64,000 nucleotides of DNA, from contig JAJRUJ010000068.1 in assembly GCA_024277855.1 (NCBI GenBank), forward strand, positions 1-64,000. The letters are read 5' to 3'. A model generated the notes under the pieces. The model was not told the origin of the DNA. It did no database searches and was given only the letters and a program-made list of their open reading frames with translations. The stretch is from Candidatus Zixiibacteriota bacterium (GTDB lineage Bacteria; Zixibacteria; MSB-5A5; WJJR01; JAJRUJ01). Below, piece by piece: positions 53,901-62,984 of this stretch (position 1 is its first letter; each line of letters begins with the position of its first letter). A program made the position numbers and the translations under genes.

Positions 53901-55804
53901 GGGGAAGGCGAAACGATTTTTTCTTGGATATGGTCAGAAGTGAAATTGCGATTAAAAAGCGGAAATTGGAATCGGCGATTAAGATTTTGAATTCGTGGCG
54001 ACATCATTTTCACGATAACCCGCTTCCCGGCTGGAAGAGTCACTATCATCGACTGCGAGCCCAGTGGCTTGAGGCGGTGGGGAAACGTGACGACAGTCTT
54101 AGGTGCTACAAACGCAGCATCCGTATCGCGAGGGAATCCGAGAGAGTCGATCTCATGATCCAATCATACGAAGAGATCCTGACCATTGTGTGTCGGCATT
54201 CGAATCCAAGGGTAGCTCTTCCATATTTGCGCGAATTGTCTCTTCTTTGGAAGAAGGTGAATCACATGGGTCCAAGTGAAACGATGCAGAATGCAATTAA
54301 GGCGCTATCGTCCGGTCCGGCAGAATCCCACTTCGCAGACTTGGTTTTCAACCTGTCCGACTCATTGAGGAAATTCTCAAATAAGGTCACCGCACTTGAT
54401 TTCCTGCTTAAAAATGCCGTTCAGTTTTTTGACGCGGACTGCGGTGCCCTAATCTCGAAACATCCATCCTCAGGCCGTCTTTTCATCGAGGCGCAACTCG
54501 GCTTGGATTCTGAGGGAGACCGTGACGATACGTTGGCTATAAGCAAGAGCGTCATCAAGAAGGTCGGGGGCAACTCCGAACCTCTCTGCATCGATGATGC
54601 GCTTGATGATCCCCGGACCAAATCGAAAAAGAGTATCATTCAACACAATATTCAATCGGTTCTCTGTGTTCCTGTGACCGTAGGGTCCATGACATGGGGC
54701 GTTCTTTATCTGGATAACCGGACGGTTCCCGGGGCTTTTAAGGAAACCGACACCAAGATCCTTGAGGCCCTGGCAAATTTCATGGCGATCTCAATTGACC
54801 AGGTTGATGAAATAAACCGACTGCGCTTGGGCGTGGGTAATATCCCGGCCGAGGGAGGATTGCCCGCCGCGACCATCGTCGCCAATTCGTCCAAAATGAA
54901 ATCCATATTGGTCGAAGTAGACCAGCTCGCCGCCCATGATACGAAAATACTCCTCTTGGGGGAGAGTGGCACGGGCAAAGATACAATCGCAAAATATATT
55001 CACCTGAAAAGTCCGCGCGCGGAGAAGCCGTTCATTGTGATGAATTGCGCAGGTATGGTCGAGACATTGGCCGAGTCAGAGTTGTTCGGCATCGAGGATA
55101 GTGTCGCGTCCGGAGTGAAATTCCGCGAGGGAAAATTCCAATTGGCGGAAGGAGGCACAATTTTCCTTGATGAAATTGGCGATCTACCGCTCAGCCTGCA
55201 GGCAAAACTCCTGCGAACCCTTGAAGAGAATTCGGTCGAGCGTGTTGGCGGTAAACCAATGGGGATCGATGTCCGCTTCATGGCGGCGACGAATCGTGAC
55301 CTTGCCCAAATGGTCGATTCCGGAGAATTCAGACTCGACTTATTTTATCGGCTTAATACAAATCCAGTTACTTTGCCACCTTTGCGTGATCGTGTCGAGG
55401 ATATTCCTGTCTTGGTCGATTTGTTCCTCAAATATTTCTCCCGGAAGATGGGCCGCTCGGTGCCCGCAATGAGCACGAAACAACTGGATGAACTGTGTGA
55501 ACATTCATGGCCGGGGAACATCCGTGAATTGAAGAATGTCGTCGAGCACGCGATGATTATGGCCGACAAAGGGGAGATCACCTTCCGGTTAGAGAACCAA
55601 GTGCGACCAAGTATCCGTAAAGAGATGAAAATGCGCAGGACTCTTGCCGATGTCATGGAGTCCGCGGAAAGAGAATTCATCCTGGATTCCCTGGAAAAAT
55701 GTGGTTGGAATAAAGCAAAGACTTCGCGGTGGATCGGCCTGCCCGAATCGAGTCTGAGGACCAAGATGAAGAGACTTAGTATTAAAAAACCGCGCAAGTT
55801 GTGA
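50948..55804 (+). CDS. Ser/Thr kinase - P-loop NTPase - TPR - GAF - AAA+ (sigma54-activator type) - Fis HTH mega-regulator
   Basis: Kinase HCDLKPSHILVE and IDFGMVS; P-loop VEGVEGAGKSFIVEKH; TPR units; GAF near residues 1145-1270; LLGESGTGKDTIAKYIH, GGTIFLDEIGDLPLSLQAKLLR, RLDLFYRLN; C-terminal Fis-like FILDSLEKCGWNKAKTSRWIGLPESSLRTKMKRL. Confidence 0.92.
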   Translation: MSLVAYSQYFGDERLVSRSRHNAVFQARDRVGGQTVAIKKTLPQSNQVSLGIRHEFEFLTRHRHPNIVPAYDFGRDNDGRAFFSMKWIAGYSLANPFAASQKTTYTKVLPEFFRAMQSIHEEGFVHCDLKPSHILVENGKTSAAAKIIDFGMVSRKGIKRPLEMRGTPGYIAPEVLRGDPVNRASDVYSVGVLLKYLTEMKHENDGEADCLPIVESAMNDLIVRCMATNPKARPPDFHFVENVWSRDVLRDTGYDSPDISPVPRGRIIAGRQKSLGELKEACASLREIGGGIVVVEGVEGAGKSFIVEKHRRIAQVRGDATLRLNCGNGPINYAAIREAITMWIDKDSVRRDSRNSLYIYLTLDPHWAVKQSDIHQLTELIDGSGVVCVVQGVEGISGQSNNKQRAVRLGRLGESEFEILCKSLFEKYSNLASLIPFLSLATDRVPGRLYDKWNEYRRFVLHGKNRCEFNWYAAPAKYVQSTMRTISELFRDKGNLLSIISSLGSPFGRSDLLSMSNMAETAIDDALRSLTLNHYLSKTPAGQYEITSPWVDQVLRRLCPSSRESNSVDRIGSSNILKNDLKNAAYATRTSVDLSVYSNLCYLPEAMQAGRAIVRGDEAWSHVGIDIRLIILSKLVSGLSRVARYKAARRWTGRLGEFALARLKTGNALSLPQIESIIKRMTEYGSLAQRTKWMRSVLDSPSAKTGEIKALMLSELGSLDVASNNIESALQKLFEADAIYNSNDCVDVQSARNLGRIGSAYYKSRNLEKALKYYDLGNQLCAECDSPEVSAILKFNIGLVHWEEGRPELALRFFEHAANHAEQLAKPRILASVKRSMALCVADLKPASQALQLAREAYSLTVDAGAHESIVPALSNIGWTAMRSGEMELAEKYISKAHHFAESSDNKYVLWATSLNFARFHRLRGDYRQALDFARTARDISSKFDSSSGFVETLLEIASISLASGELKTAGKMVSQIDQLDTKHRGRRNDFFLDMVRSEIAIKKRKLESAIKILNSWRHHFHDNPLPGWKSHYHRLRAQWLEAVGKRDDSLRCYKRSIRIARESERVDLMIQSYEEILTIVCRHSNPRVALPYLRELSLLWKKVNHMGPSETMQNAIKALSSGPAESHFADLVFNLSDSLRKFSNKVTALDFLLKNAVQFFDADCGALISKHPSSGRLFIEAQLGLDSEGDRDDTLAISKSVIKKVGGNSEPLCIDDALDDPRTKSKKSIIQHNIQSVLCVPVTVGSMTWGVLYLDNRTVPGAFKETDTKILEALANFMAISIDQVDEINRLRLGVGNIPAEGGLPAATIVANSSKMKSILVEVDQLAAHDTKILLLGESGTGKDTIAKYIHLKSPRAEKPFIVMNCAGMVETLAESELFGIEDSVASGVKFREGKFQLAEGGTIFLDEIGDLPLSLQAKLLRTLEENSVERVGGKPMGIDVRFMAATNRDLAQMVDSGEFRLDLFYRLNTNPVTLPPLRDRVEDIPVLVDLFLKYFSRKMGRSVPAMSTKQLDELCEHSWPGNIRELKNVVEHAMIMADKGEITFRLENQVRPSIRKEMKMRRTLADVMESAEREFILDSLEKCGWNKAKTSRWIGLPESSLRTKMKRLSIKKPRKL

Positions 55805-56142
55805 TACCGCTGATTACATATCCTCCTATTATGTGATTCTGCAACACCTTACGCGGAGTCAACAGATTTTCTCCTCCAGCGAGAACAACTCGCTGTCGGG
55901 CGCGCACCAACTTCTTGATCAAGACCAACTTAGACACGTCATTGCCGTAAACCGCGACAAACCGCGTTTTATTGCGATAATAAGATAGCCCACTTCATTT
56001 CTATTTAAAAAAATCCGCCATTCTTCATCCTGCTTGGCCTTGTCCGCCAACACCTTAGGAACGCGACCCGATTGGCCGCCCGGGAAACGGCCCCATTCTT
56101 ACACCACTTATCTCCCAGGAACCATTAGCCGGGAGGCGCTTT

Positions 56143-56382
56143 ATGTCAAGGAAAGTAGGGTTATTCCGCACTCTAATCATCTTGGTTGTCGTCACTGTTC
56201 TTTTCTCTGGAGCGTTCTGGAGTTCGTCTCCGCAAGAGGCCTACGCGGAAGGTGGAGTTGGTGATCCAATACTCATCGACACGAACACAGTGCCCGACAA
56301 CAACGTTACTGGCGGTGGAACCGAATCGGTAAGTACGACGCCCCGATTCGACGCCATTGCCTTTGTATCCACCCCAATTTGA
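56143..56382 (+). CDS. Small exported peptide (79-aa precursor)
   Basis: GGGAGG ribosome site, TM/signal LFRTLIILVVVTVLFSGAFWSSSPQEAYA, followed by its own terminator. Confidence 0.65.
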   Translation: MSRKVGLFRTLIILVVVTVLFSGAFWSSSPQEAYAEGGVGDPILIDTNTVPDNNVTGGGTESVSTTPRFDAIAFVSTPI

Positions 56383-56422
56383 ACTTCTGCGGCCAACGGT
56401 CGCACTGCTTCAAACGCGCAGC

Positions 56423-56452
56423 CGGAGGGGATCAGGTCTTCGATCCCCTCCG
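56423..56452 (+). terminator. Rho-independent terminator downstream of the peptide gene
   Basis: Perfect 11-bp stem CGGAGGGGATC/GATCCCCTCCG with 8-nt loop, followed by ACTTTTGA. Confidence 0.8.
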
Positions 56453-56474
56453 ACTTTTGAGAACGCGAAAAGTA

Positions 56475-56933
56475 ATGAGGAAATTGAGAATGATAAAACT
56501 GGCGAGAATATTTAAAGTAATCCGCCTTCTGCATCGTCGACCGGGGCAAAAAGCTCCGGAATTGGCAGAAGCTTGTGGAGTCTCAGTAAGAACAGTATAT
56601 CGGTACATAGACACCCTCGTTAATATCGGCTTCCCAATTTATTCTTGTGGTGGGTTCCACATTCTTGATTCGAACCAGATGCCGCCGGCGGATTTCTCTT
56701 ATCTCGAACTTCTCTATCTTAATTCCCTGTTACAGGAGAAGAGCGGTCTGGTTACCCCGGAAAAACCGCAGGCCAAGGAAAATATACTCTTCAAGATAAA
56801 TCAAGCTTTCTGCGATCCGGACCATCATCGATTTACTGCGTCCGCAGATTTGCAGAATAAATATGTTGCTGACCATTGTCCGGAATCAAATCGGTCAAAA
56901 TCAATCGGAGAATTAGTAGTTACACACCAATAG
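56475..56933 (+). CDS. HTH_11/DeoR-type DNA-binding protein lacking a recognisable WYL domain
   Basis: LARIFKVIRLLHRRPGQKAPELAEACGVSVRTVYRYIDTLVNIGFPI; start placed after the terminator. Confidence 0.75.
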   Translation: MRKLRMIKLARIFKVIRLLHRRPGQKAPELAEACGVSVRTVYRYIDTLVNIGFPIYSCGGFHILDSNQMPPADFSYLELLYLNSLLQEKSGLVTPEKPQAKENILFKINQAFCDPDHHRFTASADLQNKYVADHCPESNRSKSIGELVVTHQ

Positions 56934-56946
56934 TGCCGGAGGTTTT

Positions 56947-57957
56947 ATGGAGCATGACAGTTTGGCCGCGATCGAGACAGTTCCGCTTCTGGAGCATCCA
57001 ATCATTCGACTGGAGACGCTCATTTTGTATCAATTGCGGAATACGCACTCAAACGTGGATGGCGATCTCGCGGCCAGATTCAAGTTGAATATCTTGGCCA
57101 TCCAGGAACTCGGTCGCCTGGGGCTAATCGGCCCGGACGCCAATCCGGATCACCCCGGTCTTGCAAAGAACCCGCCCAGATGGTGTTGGAGCGCCGGCCT
57201 CGGAGTCGGGAATGGACACAGTCTCCTGGTCGATTTTCTCTCGGCTAACGGTCATCTGGACTTCCACATGCGCGAGCTCTGGAAAAGTCTGATTATTGAA
57301 CGGTCCTTTTTCGAACTTGCGCCGATCCTGCTGAGAGAAGTGGTCTTCGGGTTGAAAGGCTGGACTGCCGAGGAGACGATAAAGGTTATCGATGAAAGTT
57401 TCTGGGCGGGTTCAGGAACCCGCATGCCGGTCCGCGGCAGTGATCTTTATCAGCATTGCAAGGACCATCCGGAGGACCCACGTTGTTGGGTTGCAGAGCA
57501 ATCGTTCGCGGTTCCCCGGGCACGCGGAATGGCCAGTGAGCTGGCCTTCGTTTTCAGTCTCTATAAGCACGATTTCATCAACCCCGAACAGACCCGTGTA
57601 ATTTTCGACGTGTTCTACAAAGGACTGACCGTACACCGGGGTCTGAGCGACATCGATCTGGCGGCAGGCGTCGTCATTGTCGAGAGCAATGTTCGGGATC
57701 GTAAACTTGTAAGCACCATGACGGCCTCCATGGCCAAACCGGAAGTCGGTTACTTCGAGGCCGGGAGCCATTGGGAGGAGATTTGCAGTCAACCGAATCC
57801 TTCGCTACCGTGTCTGGTGATGCGTAATTTCCCGGTTGCCGTTCGGGTTGTCGACCAGTTTGTGAAGGCCAATATCCTGGAGGAGAAAGCGGTTCAGGGA
57901 ATGTGGAATCTTTTGGGGAAGGTCCTCGGGGGAGGACCACGCCAGGTTGACTCCTGA
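56947..57957 (+). CDS. Hypothetical protein, family not recognised
   Basis: 336-aa ORF starting 10 nt after the HTH gene ends, codon usage and composition consistent with a real protein. Confidence 0.65.
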   Translation: MEHDSLAAIETVPLLEHPIIRLETLILYQLRNTHSNVDGDLAARFKLNILAIQELGRLGLIGPDANPDHPGLAKNPPRWCWSAGLGVGNGHSLLVDFLSANGHLDFHMRELWKSLIIERSFFELAPILLREVVFGLKGWTAEETIKVIDESFWAGSGTRMPVRGSDLYQHCKDHPEDPRCWVAEQSFAVPRARGMASELAFVFSLYKHDFINPEQTRVIFDVFYKGLTVHRGLSDIDLAAGVVIVESNVRDRKLVSTMTASMAKPEVGYFEAGSHWEEICSQPNPSLPCLVMRNFPVAVRVVDQFVKANILEEKAVQGMWNLLGKVLGGGPRQVDS

Positions 57958-58200
57958 CGAATTGAGCGAATAAAGTAATATCGAATAGGGCAATCCCGGT
58001 GATGTCACCGCCGGGGTCGCCTTTCTGGCCTGGCAATATCTATTTGTCGGCAAATAAGACAATCCCCTGGGTGGAGCGCTGTTCGAATTTATGATAATGC
58101 TGAAAAGGCGGACGAAAAAAAGGAAACCGCGATCATCCGATGGTCGGGGTCGCCGTTTCAAGTTGATGAATCTCTCATCAAATCGTGGTTAATTACTTCG

Positions 58201-58668
58201 TCAGGATGAAACTCGTTTCCAGACAAAGCTCTTTTTCACAAAAAGAAACTTTATTTGGATTTTCAGGTGACGTTTATCGATGAGAGTTAATTTGGGAGAA
58301 ACAGTTTTCCCTTTTCGGTGCGCATATAACTCTCCACCTCGCCAGGTGTCCTTTCCGTCAAACCTGTAATCTTTCAGTACTTCAAGCCCCAGTAGTGGAC
58401 GGCTTCTTAATTCCTTCTTTTTGTTCTTATTATCCACTAACGGATTCCCGGTTGTATCCGACTGCTTTATCCATACGATTTTTCCACAATACCTGTCGCC
58501 ACACTTATATATCTCGATCTTTTCTACCGGTTTGCCGTTTTCTTCAATAACCCAGACACCAATAATGTCATCTGGCTTAGTCTCGCCGGCGCTGATCATG
58601 GAGAACGAAAGCAGGATGTAGCATAGGATTACCGTAACCGCACTGATACTGTTTTTATTAGCGATCAT
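58201..58668 (-). CDS. DUF2147 family exported protein
   Basis: Signal peptide; DIIGVWVIEENGKPVEKIEIYKCGDRYCGKIVWIKQ...LLGLEVLKDYRFDGKDTWRGGELYAHRKGKTVSPKLTL. Confidence 0.88.
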   Translation of the reverse strand: MIANKNSISAVTVILCYILLSFSMISAGETKPDDIIGVWVIEENGKPVEKIEIYKCGDRYCGKIVWIKQSDTTGNPLVDNKNKKKELRSRPLLGLEVLKDYRFDGKDTWRGGELYAHRKGKTVSPKLTLIDKRHLKIQIKFLFVKKSFVWKRVSS

Positions 58669-58797
58669 TCATAGCCCCCGCATGCTTCGTTTCAATTCGC
58701 CACACCTGTGGTCATTTTTGATGACGGCAGGTTCGACTCATCCGATCATCGCCGTTTATTACCGAGACAGTTGTTCTCTTGAAATTCTCATCCTTCA

Positions 58798-61700
58798 TCA
58801 GCCCACCTGCTCCAGCCCGTTCGCCGGAGATTTGGACAGCTTTACCTGAAGATCATCAAGCCAGTCATATATGATGGGAATGACAATCATCGTCAGTAGG
58901 GTAGAGGCGGTCATTCCACCGATTACGGCAATCGCCAGGGGCGAGAACCGTTCGGCGCCAAGCGCCCATTCCATAGCCAACGGGATCATTCCCACGATCG
59001 TCGACAGTGACGTCATCATGATCGGCCGAAAACGAGTCTGCACCGACCCGATAATGGCCTCTCGTCGCGGGACGCCGTCGAGTCGGCGTTGACGGATTAC
59101 ATCAATCAGAATGATCGAGTTGTTTACCAGAATCCCCACCAGCAGAATCAGGCCGACCATCACCGGCATTGATACCGCCTCACCGGCGATCCACAGGGCA
59201 ATGCCCACACCGATCAGACTGAGGGGAATGCTCATCAACACGGTAATCGGATGCAGGAAAGATCGGAACTGGGCCACCAGCAACAGGTATACTCCGACGA
59301 AGGCGATAATCAGGGCAAAAACAAGCTCCGCCCGCGATTCGGACATGTCCTTATCTTCACCGAGCAGTTCTATTGAGTATCCTTGTGGAACGGTCAGCCG
59401 GTCAAGGGCCTTGCTGATATCAGCCGCGACAAAATTAAGCGGTCGGCCGTGGTGCAGGGCGAGGATATCGAGCGTGGGTTGCAGGTTTTCCCTGGTGACC
59501 AGCCCTTGGACAATCGTTTCACGATTCCCGGTAATCGCGCCGACTGGAATCGCGGTTCCCTCGGTTTGTGAAAAAGCCCTCACCGCGTATGCGTCCTGTT
59601 CCGAGAGTCGGTAGTTTTTACCGTATCGCACCCTGATGGGAGTCTGATTGCCCTTTCCGTCATCAAAAGTTCCTGTCGGGATGCCGTCCAGTGAGTATAC
59701 CAGTTCCTGGGCGATGGACAACGGCGTCAGGCCAAGCTCAACAGCGCGTTCTCTGGTGATGGTTAACGACACGCTACGCTGATCGCGGCGCCAGCTCCGA
59801 TATGGATTAACCACCGAAGGCACGGCCCGGACCGCCTCCAACACTTGATCTCCCAAGTGGTCCAGGACCAGTGGGTCTTCACCCCGAATGCTCACGACAA
59901 TCGAGGAGGCGGTTGTTGATCTGGCGGTACTTCCCGATTCTCGAACTACAAGGTTTTCGATCCCTGGAATTTGGGAGAGTTTTTCCCTGATACGATCCTG
60001 GATATCCCAGATCGTCTCGTCTCGTTCGGTCCGGGGGGAGAGTGTTAGTGAAATATACCCCTGGGTCGGCCCCTGGACCCCGCCGCCGCCGAAAGAGTGC
60101 ATGCCGGGTTCAAAACCTAACTGGGTTGAGACCAGGAGCACTTCCGGTTCTTCCAGGATTACTTTTTCCACTTGTGTGATGATTGCTTCCGTCTGAGCGA
60201 GGGAAGTTCCGGACGTGGTCTCGACAGTCACAAAACTCGTGCCGCTATCCATCCTGGGCAGCAACTCCATACCCTGAAAACGAAGCAGTATCACCCCGAT
60301 CACGAGCAAGACGGCCGCCGATACAAAAACGAGCCAGCGGCGTGAAAGCGCATGTTTCAATAAAAACAGGTAACCTTCCCGGGTTCGGTCCATCAGGAAA
60401 TTCCATGGACTGGATATTTTGCGGGACAGCCGCTCAAAGCGTCCTCCCTCACCCGCCGTGAAAGTCGTAAGAATTGGGACTATAATGAGAGCAACGAGCA
60501 ACGAGGACAAAAAGGCGATTATCAGCGTCGCCGCCAACGGACCGAAAGTTTTCCCGACAAATCCATAGAGGAAGAGAAGAGGGACCAGGACGGTCAGTGT
60601 CGTGGCATTGCCGGCAATCACCGCGAACTGAATTTCCGATGCACCGACGCGTGCGGCTTCTTCAGCGGTGAGCTTATCGATATGATACCGGCGTGCGATG
60701 TTTTCGAGAATGACTACCGAAGCATCCACCACCATCCCGACCGCAAGAATAATCGCGGTCAATGTCACCAGGTCGATTTGTATCCCAATAACTTTCATCC
60801 CGGCAAAGGTCAACAAAAACGACAGCGGCATTGATACGGCGACAACCAAACCTCGACGAAAGCTGCCCAGGAAAAGGAAGATGACCAGCGCGGCAAGGAA
60901 CAGTGCCTGCGCAACGCTGGCCAACATATTACTGACCACTTGTTGAGTAAAAGACGCCGATTCTTCGGCCTCAACAAATCGCAATTGTGGATATCGGTCG
61001 GCTATTTCGGCAAATTTCTCCTGCGCGCGCTTGACCACGTCAACGGTATTCGCATCGTCCTGCTTGAATATTTGCACGGCAATCGCCGACTCGCCGTTGA
61101 CATGGTATTTGGAAAGATCCTCAGCACTGCCGTAATGGATTTGAGCCAGGTCGCCCAATAACAATCGATTACCATCCTGAAGTCGAATAGGGATCCTGGC
61201 AATATCGAAGATCGTTTTACTCTCTTGGTCAACACGAAAAGAGTATTGGACTTCATCCGCGTTGATTTTGCCTGCCGGAATACTGACATTGTGTTCCCTG
61301 ATCGCCCGGGCAACTGCCGCAATCGGCAACTTATAGGTCTCCAGTGTATTCCGATCAACGAGGATCGACACCTCCGGTTCATGCCCGCCGAAAACATCCA
61401 CCATCGCCACTCCCGCCACGCGTTGCAGTTCCGGCGCCAGATCCTCTTCAACCAGTCTCCGAACCGCGACAAGGTTGTCGCCGATAACACCGACGGTAAG
61501 GACCGGTCGGTCACTCGTCGAAAATTTCAACACCTGAGGTTCACGAATGCCGGTCGGCAGTTTGCCGCGGATTCTGGCGATTGCATTCTGCACGTCAAGT
61601 GCGGCCATGTCGACATCGACATCATACCGGAATTCCACGGTCACCACCGACATGCCGTCCTGTGACGATGAAGAAACTTTATAAACGCCTGCCAATGCCG

Positions 61701-61914
61701 CGCATTCCTCTTCAATGGGATCCGACACCATGTCTGCGGCGTCTTCCGCCGAAGCCCCGGGATACGCCGTCAGGATATTCACCAGGGGAGGCGCAGTTTC
61801 GGGGAAAAGCTGGATAGGTATAGTGAAATAAGCGATTATTCCAAAGAATATCGCAGCGATGGCCAGCGCATATACCGTATACCGATTATTGAGGCCGAAC
61901 TCTGGCAGGGTCAT
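58798..61914 (-). CDS. RND-family efflux transporter (AcrB/HAE1-like)
   Basis: 1038 aa; FPETAPPLVNILTAYPGASAEDAADMVSDPIEEE, AVGMVVDASVVILENIARR, GILVNNSIILIDVIRQRR. Confidence 0.95.
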   Translation of the reverse strand: MTLPEFGLNNRYTVYALAIAAIFFGIIAYFTIPIQLFPETAPPLVNILTAYPGASAEDAADMVSDPIEEECAALAGVYKVSSSSQDGMSVVTVEFRYDVDVDMAALDVQNAIARIRGKLPTGIREPQVLKFSTSDRPVLTVGVIGDNLVAVRRLVEEDLAPELQRVAGVAMVDVFGGHEPEVSILVDRNTLETYKLPIAAVARAIREHNVSIPAGKINADEVQYSFRVDQESKTIFDIARIPIRLQDGNRLLLGDLAQIHYGSAEDLSKYHVNGESAIAVQIFKQDDANTVDVVKRAQEKFAEIADRYPQLRFVEAEESASFTQQVVSNMLASVAQALFLAALVIFLFLGSFRRGLVVAVSMPLSFLLTFAGMKVIGIQIDLVTLTAIILAVGMVVDASVVILENIARRYHIDKLTAEEAARVGASEIQFAVIAGNATTLTVLVPLLFLYGFVGKTFGPLAATLIIAFLSSLLVALIIVPILTTFTAGEGGRFERLSRKISSPWNFLMDRTREGYLFLLKHALSRRWLVFVSAAVLLVIGVILLRFQGMELLPRMDSGTSFVTVETTSGTSLAQTEAIITQVEKVILEEPEVLLVSTQLGFEPGMHSFGGGGVQGPTQGYISLTLSPRTERDETIWDIQDRIREKLSQIPGIENLVVRESGSTARSTTASSIVVSIRGEDPLVLDHLGDQVLEAVRAVPSVVNPYRSWRRDQRSVSLTITRERAVELGLTPLSIAQELVYSLDGIPTGTFDDGKGNQTPIRVRYGKNYRLSEQDAYAVRAFSQTEGTAIPVGAITGNRETIVQGLVTRENLQPTLDILALHHGRPLNFVAADISKALDRLTVPQGYSIELLGEDKDMSESRAELVFALIIAFVGVYLLLVAQFRSFLHPITVLMSIPLSLIGVGIALWIAGEAVSMPVMVGLILLVGILVNNSIILIDVIRQRRLDGVPRREAIIGSVQTRFRPIMMTSLSTIVGMIPLAMEWALGAERFSPLAIAVIGGMTASTLLTMIVIPIIYDWLDDLQVKLSKSPANGLEQVG

Positions 61915-61916
61915 GG

Positions 61917-62984
61917 TTATTGCCTCTCTATGTATACTGGATACACAAGATCACCGTCGGTTAAACCGGCGACATTTGAAATGGCCACAAAATCAGAATC
62001 GTTCCAATCAAACTGAACGGCCAGGTTTTCGGATTGCTGAATTCCCACCGAGACCGGCGTCTTGACCGCATGGTTTTCTCGAATAAGGAAGATGTATGGA
62101 GCGCTGTCCCTGTTTAACACTGCTGTCGTCGGGACAGAAAGCGTCCGCTCGGAACTTTCCCGCACAAAGTCAATGACCACTGCCTCACCGACACGGAACC
62201 GATCATGGAGAGACCGTGGAAGGGAGACTTTGACCGTAAAGGTGCGGCTCCGATTGTTGGACACAGGGGCGACTGCGGATACCTGTGATTGGTGTTCCTC
62301 ACCGTTGCCGTCATGAACGATGACCGGCGTGCCCCGCTTGATGCCCGACTGGATATCTTCCTGAACAACCTCCGCTTGTATCTCCAACTCGTCGTTGCCG
62401 ATCTGAAGTAGCGGCATCCCGGGCATTACCGTCTGACCAGGATCGACAAAGTGTTTGAGAACAACACCATCAAATGAGGCCAGCTCGGTGGCCTTCTCCA
62501 GCTGTGATTCGGCTCCACGCAAGCCGGCTTTGGCGCTTTCGAAAGCTTTTTTCGATGTCGCCACCTGCTCTTGGGGAACTGCACCTTTAGCCGCCAATTT
62601 TATATCGGCCGCGTAACGTTCGTTCCAATAGTCAAATTCTGCCCGGAGTCGGTCGACCGTTGCTTCAAGCTCCGGTGTCGAAAGCGATAACAGGACATCA
62701 CCGTTGTTAATCGGTTGTCCTTCCGCAAACGGAAGTGCAACCACTATTCCCTGGACTCGGGCAATCGCGGTAAATTCGTCTGTTGCATGGACAATGCCCG
62801 TATATGATATATGGGCGGTCATGTCCCGGATTTCCGGTCGAGTGACGCGCACCGCCACGGGCGGTAATGTCCTGCCCGTATCATCCTGACCTGAACAACC
62901 AGTCATCGACACCAGCGATCCCGCCACGACGGTTATGAGCATATACACCGTCAGTCTTGTTAACACCCTCGACGATACTTTCAT
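61917..62984 (-). CDS. RND periplasmic adaptor (membrane fusion protein)
   Basis: Lipobox-like MTGCSG, GIVVALPFAEGQPINNGDVLLSL, barrel-sandwich and coiled-coil organisation. Confidence 0.93.
   Translation of the reverse strand: MKVSSRVLTRLTVYMLITVVAGSLVSMTGCSGQDDTGRTLPPVAVRVTRPEIRDMTAHISYTGIVHATDEFTAIARVQGIVVALPFAEGQPINNGDVLLSLSTPELEATVDRLRAEFDYWNERYAADIKLAAKGAVPQEQVATSKKAFESAKAGLRGAESQLEKATELASFDGVVLKHFVDPGQTVMPGMPLLQIGNDELEIQAEVVQEDIQSGIKRGTPVIVHDGNGEEHQSQVSAVAPVSNNRSRTFTVKVSLPRSLHDRFRVGEAVVIDFVRESSERTLSVPTTAVLNRDSAPYIFLIRENHAVKTPVSVGIQQSENLAVQFDWNDSDFVAISNVAGLTDGDLVYPVYIERQ

Noticed and set aside
55805-56142. Possible sigma54 -24/-12 promoter upstream of the peptide gene
   Set aside because: TTGG and TTGT fragments occur, but no match to TGGCAC-N5-TTGC with correct spacing.
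56379-56474. Upstream extension of the HTH ORF
   Set aside because: It spans the hairpin terminator at 56423-56452; start at 56475 (ATGAGGAAATTG) is more plausible.
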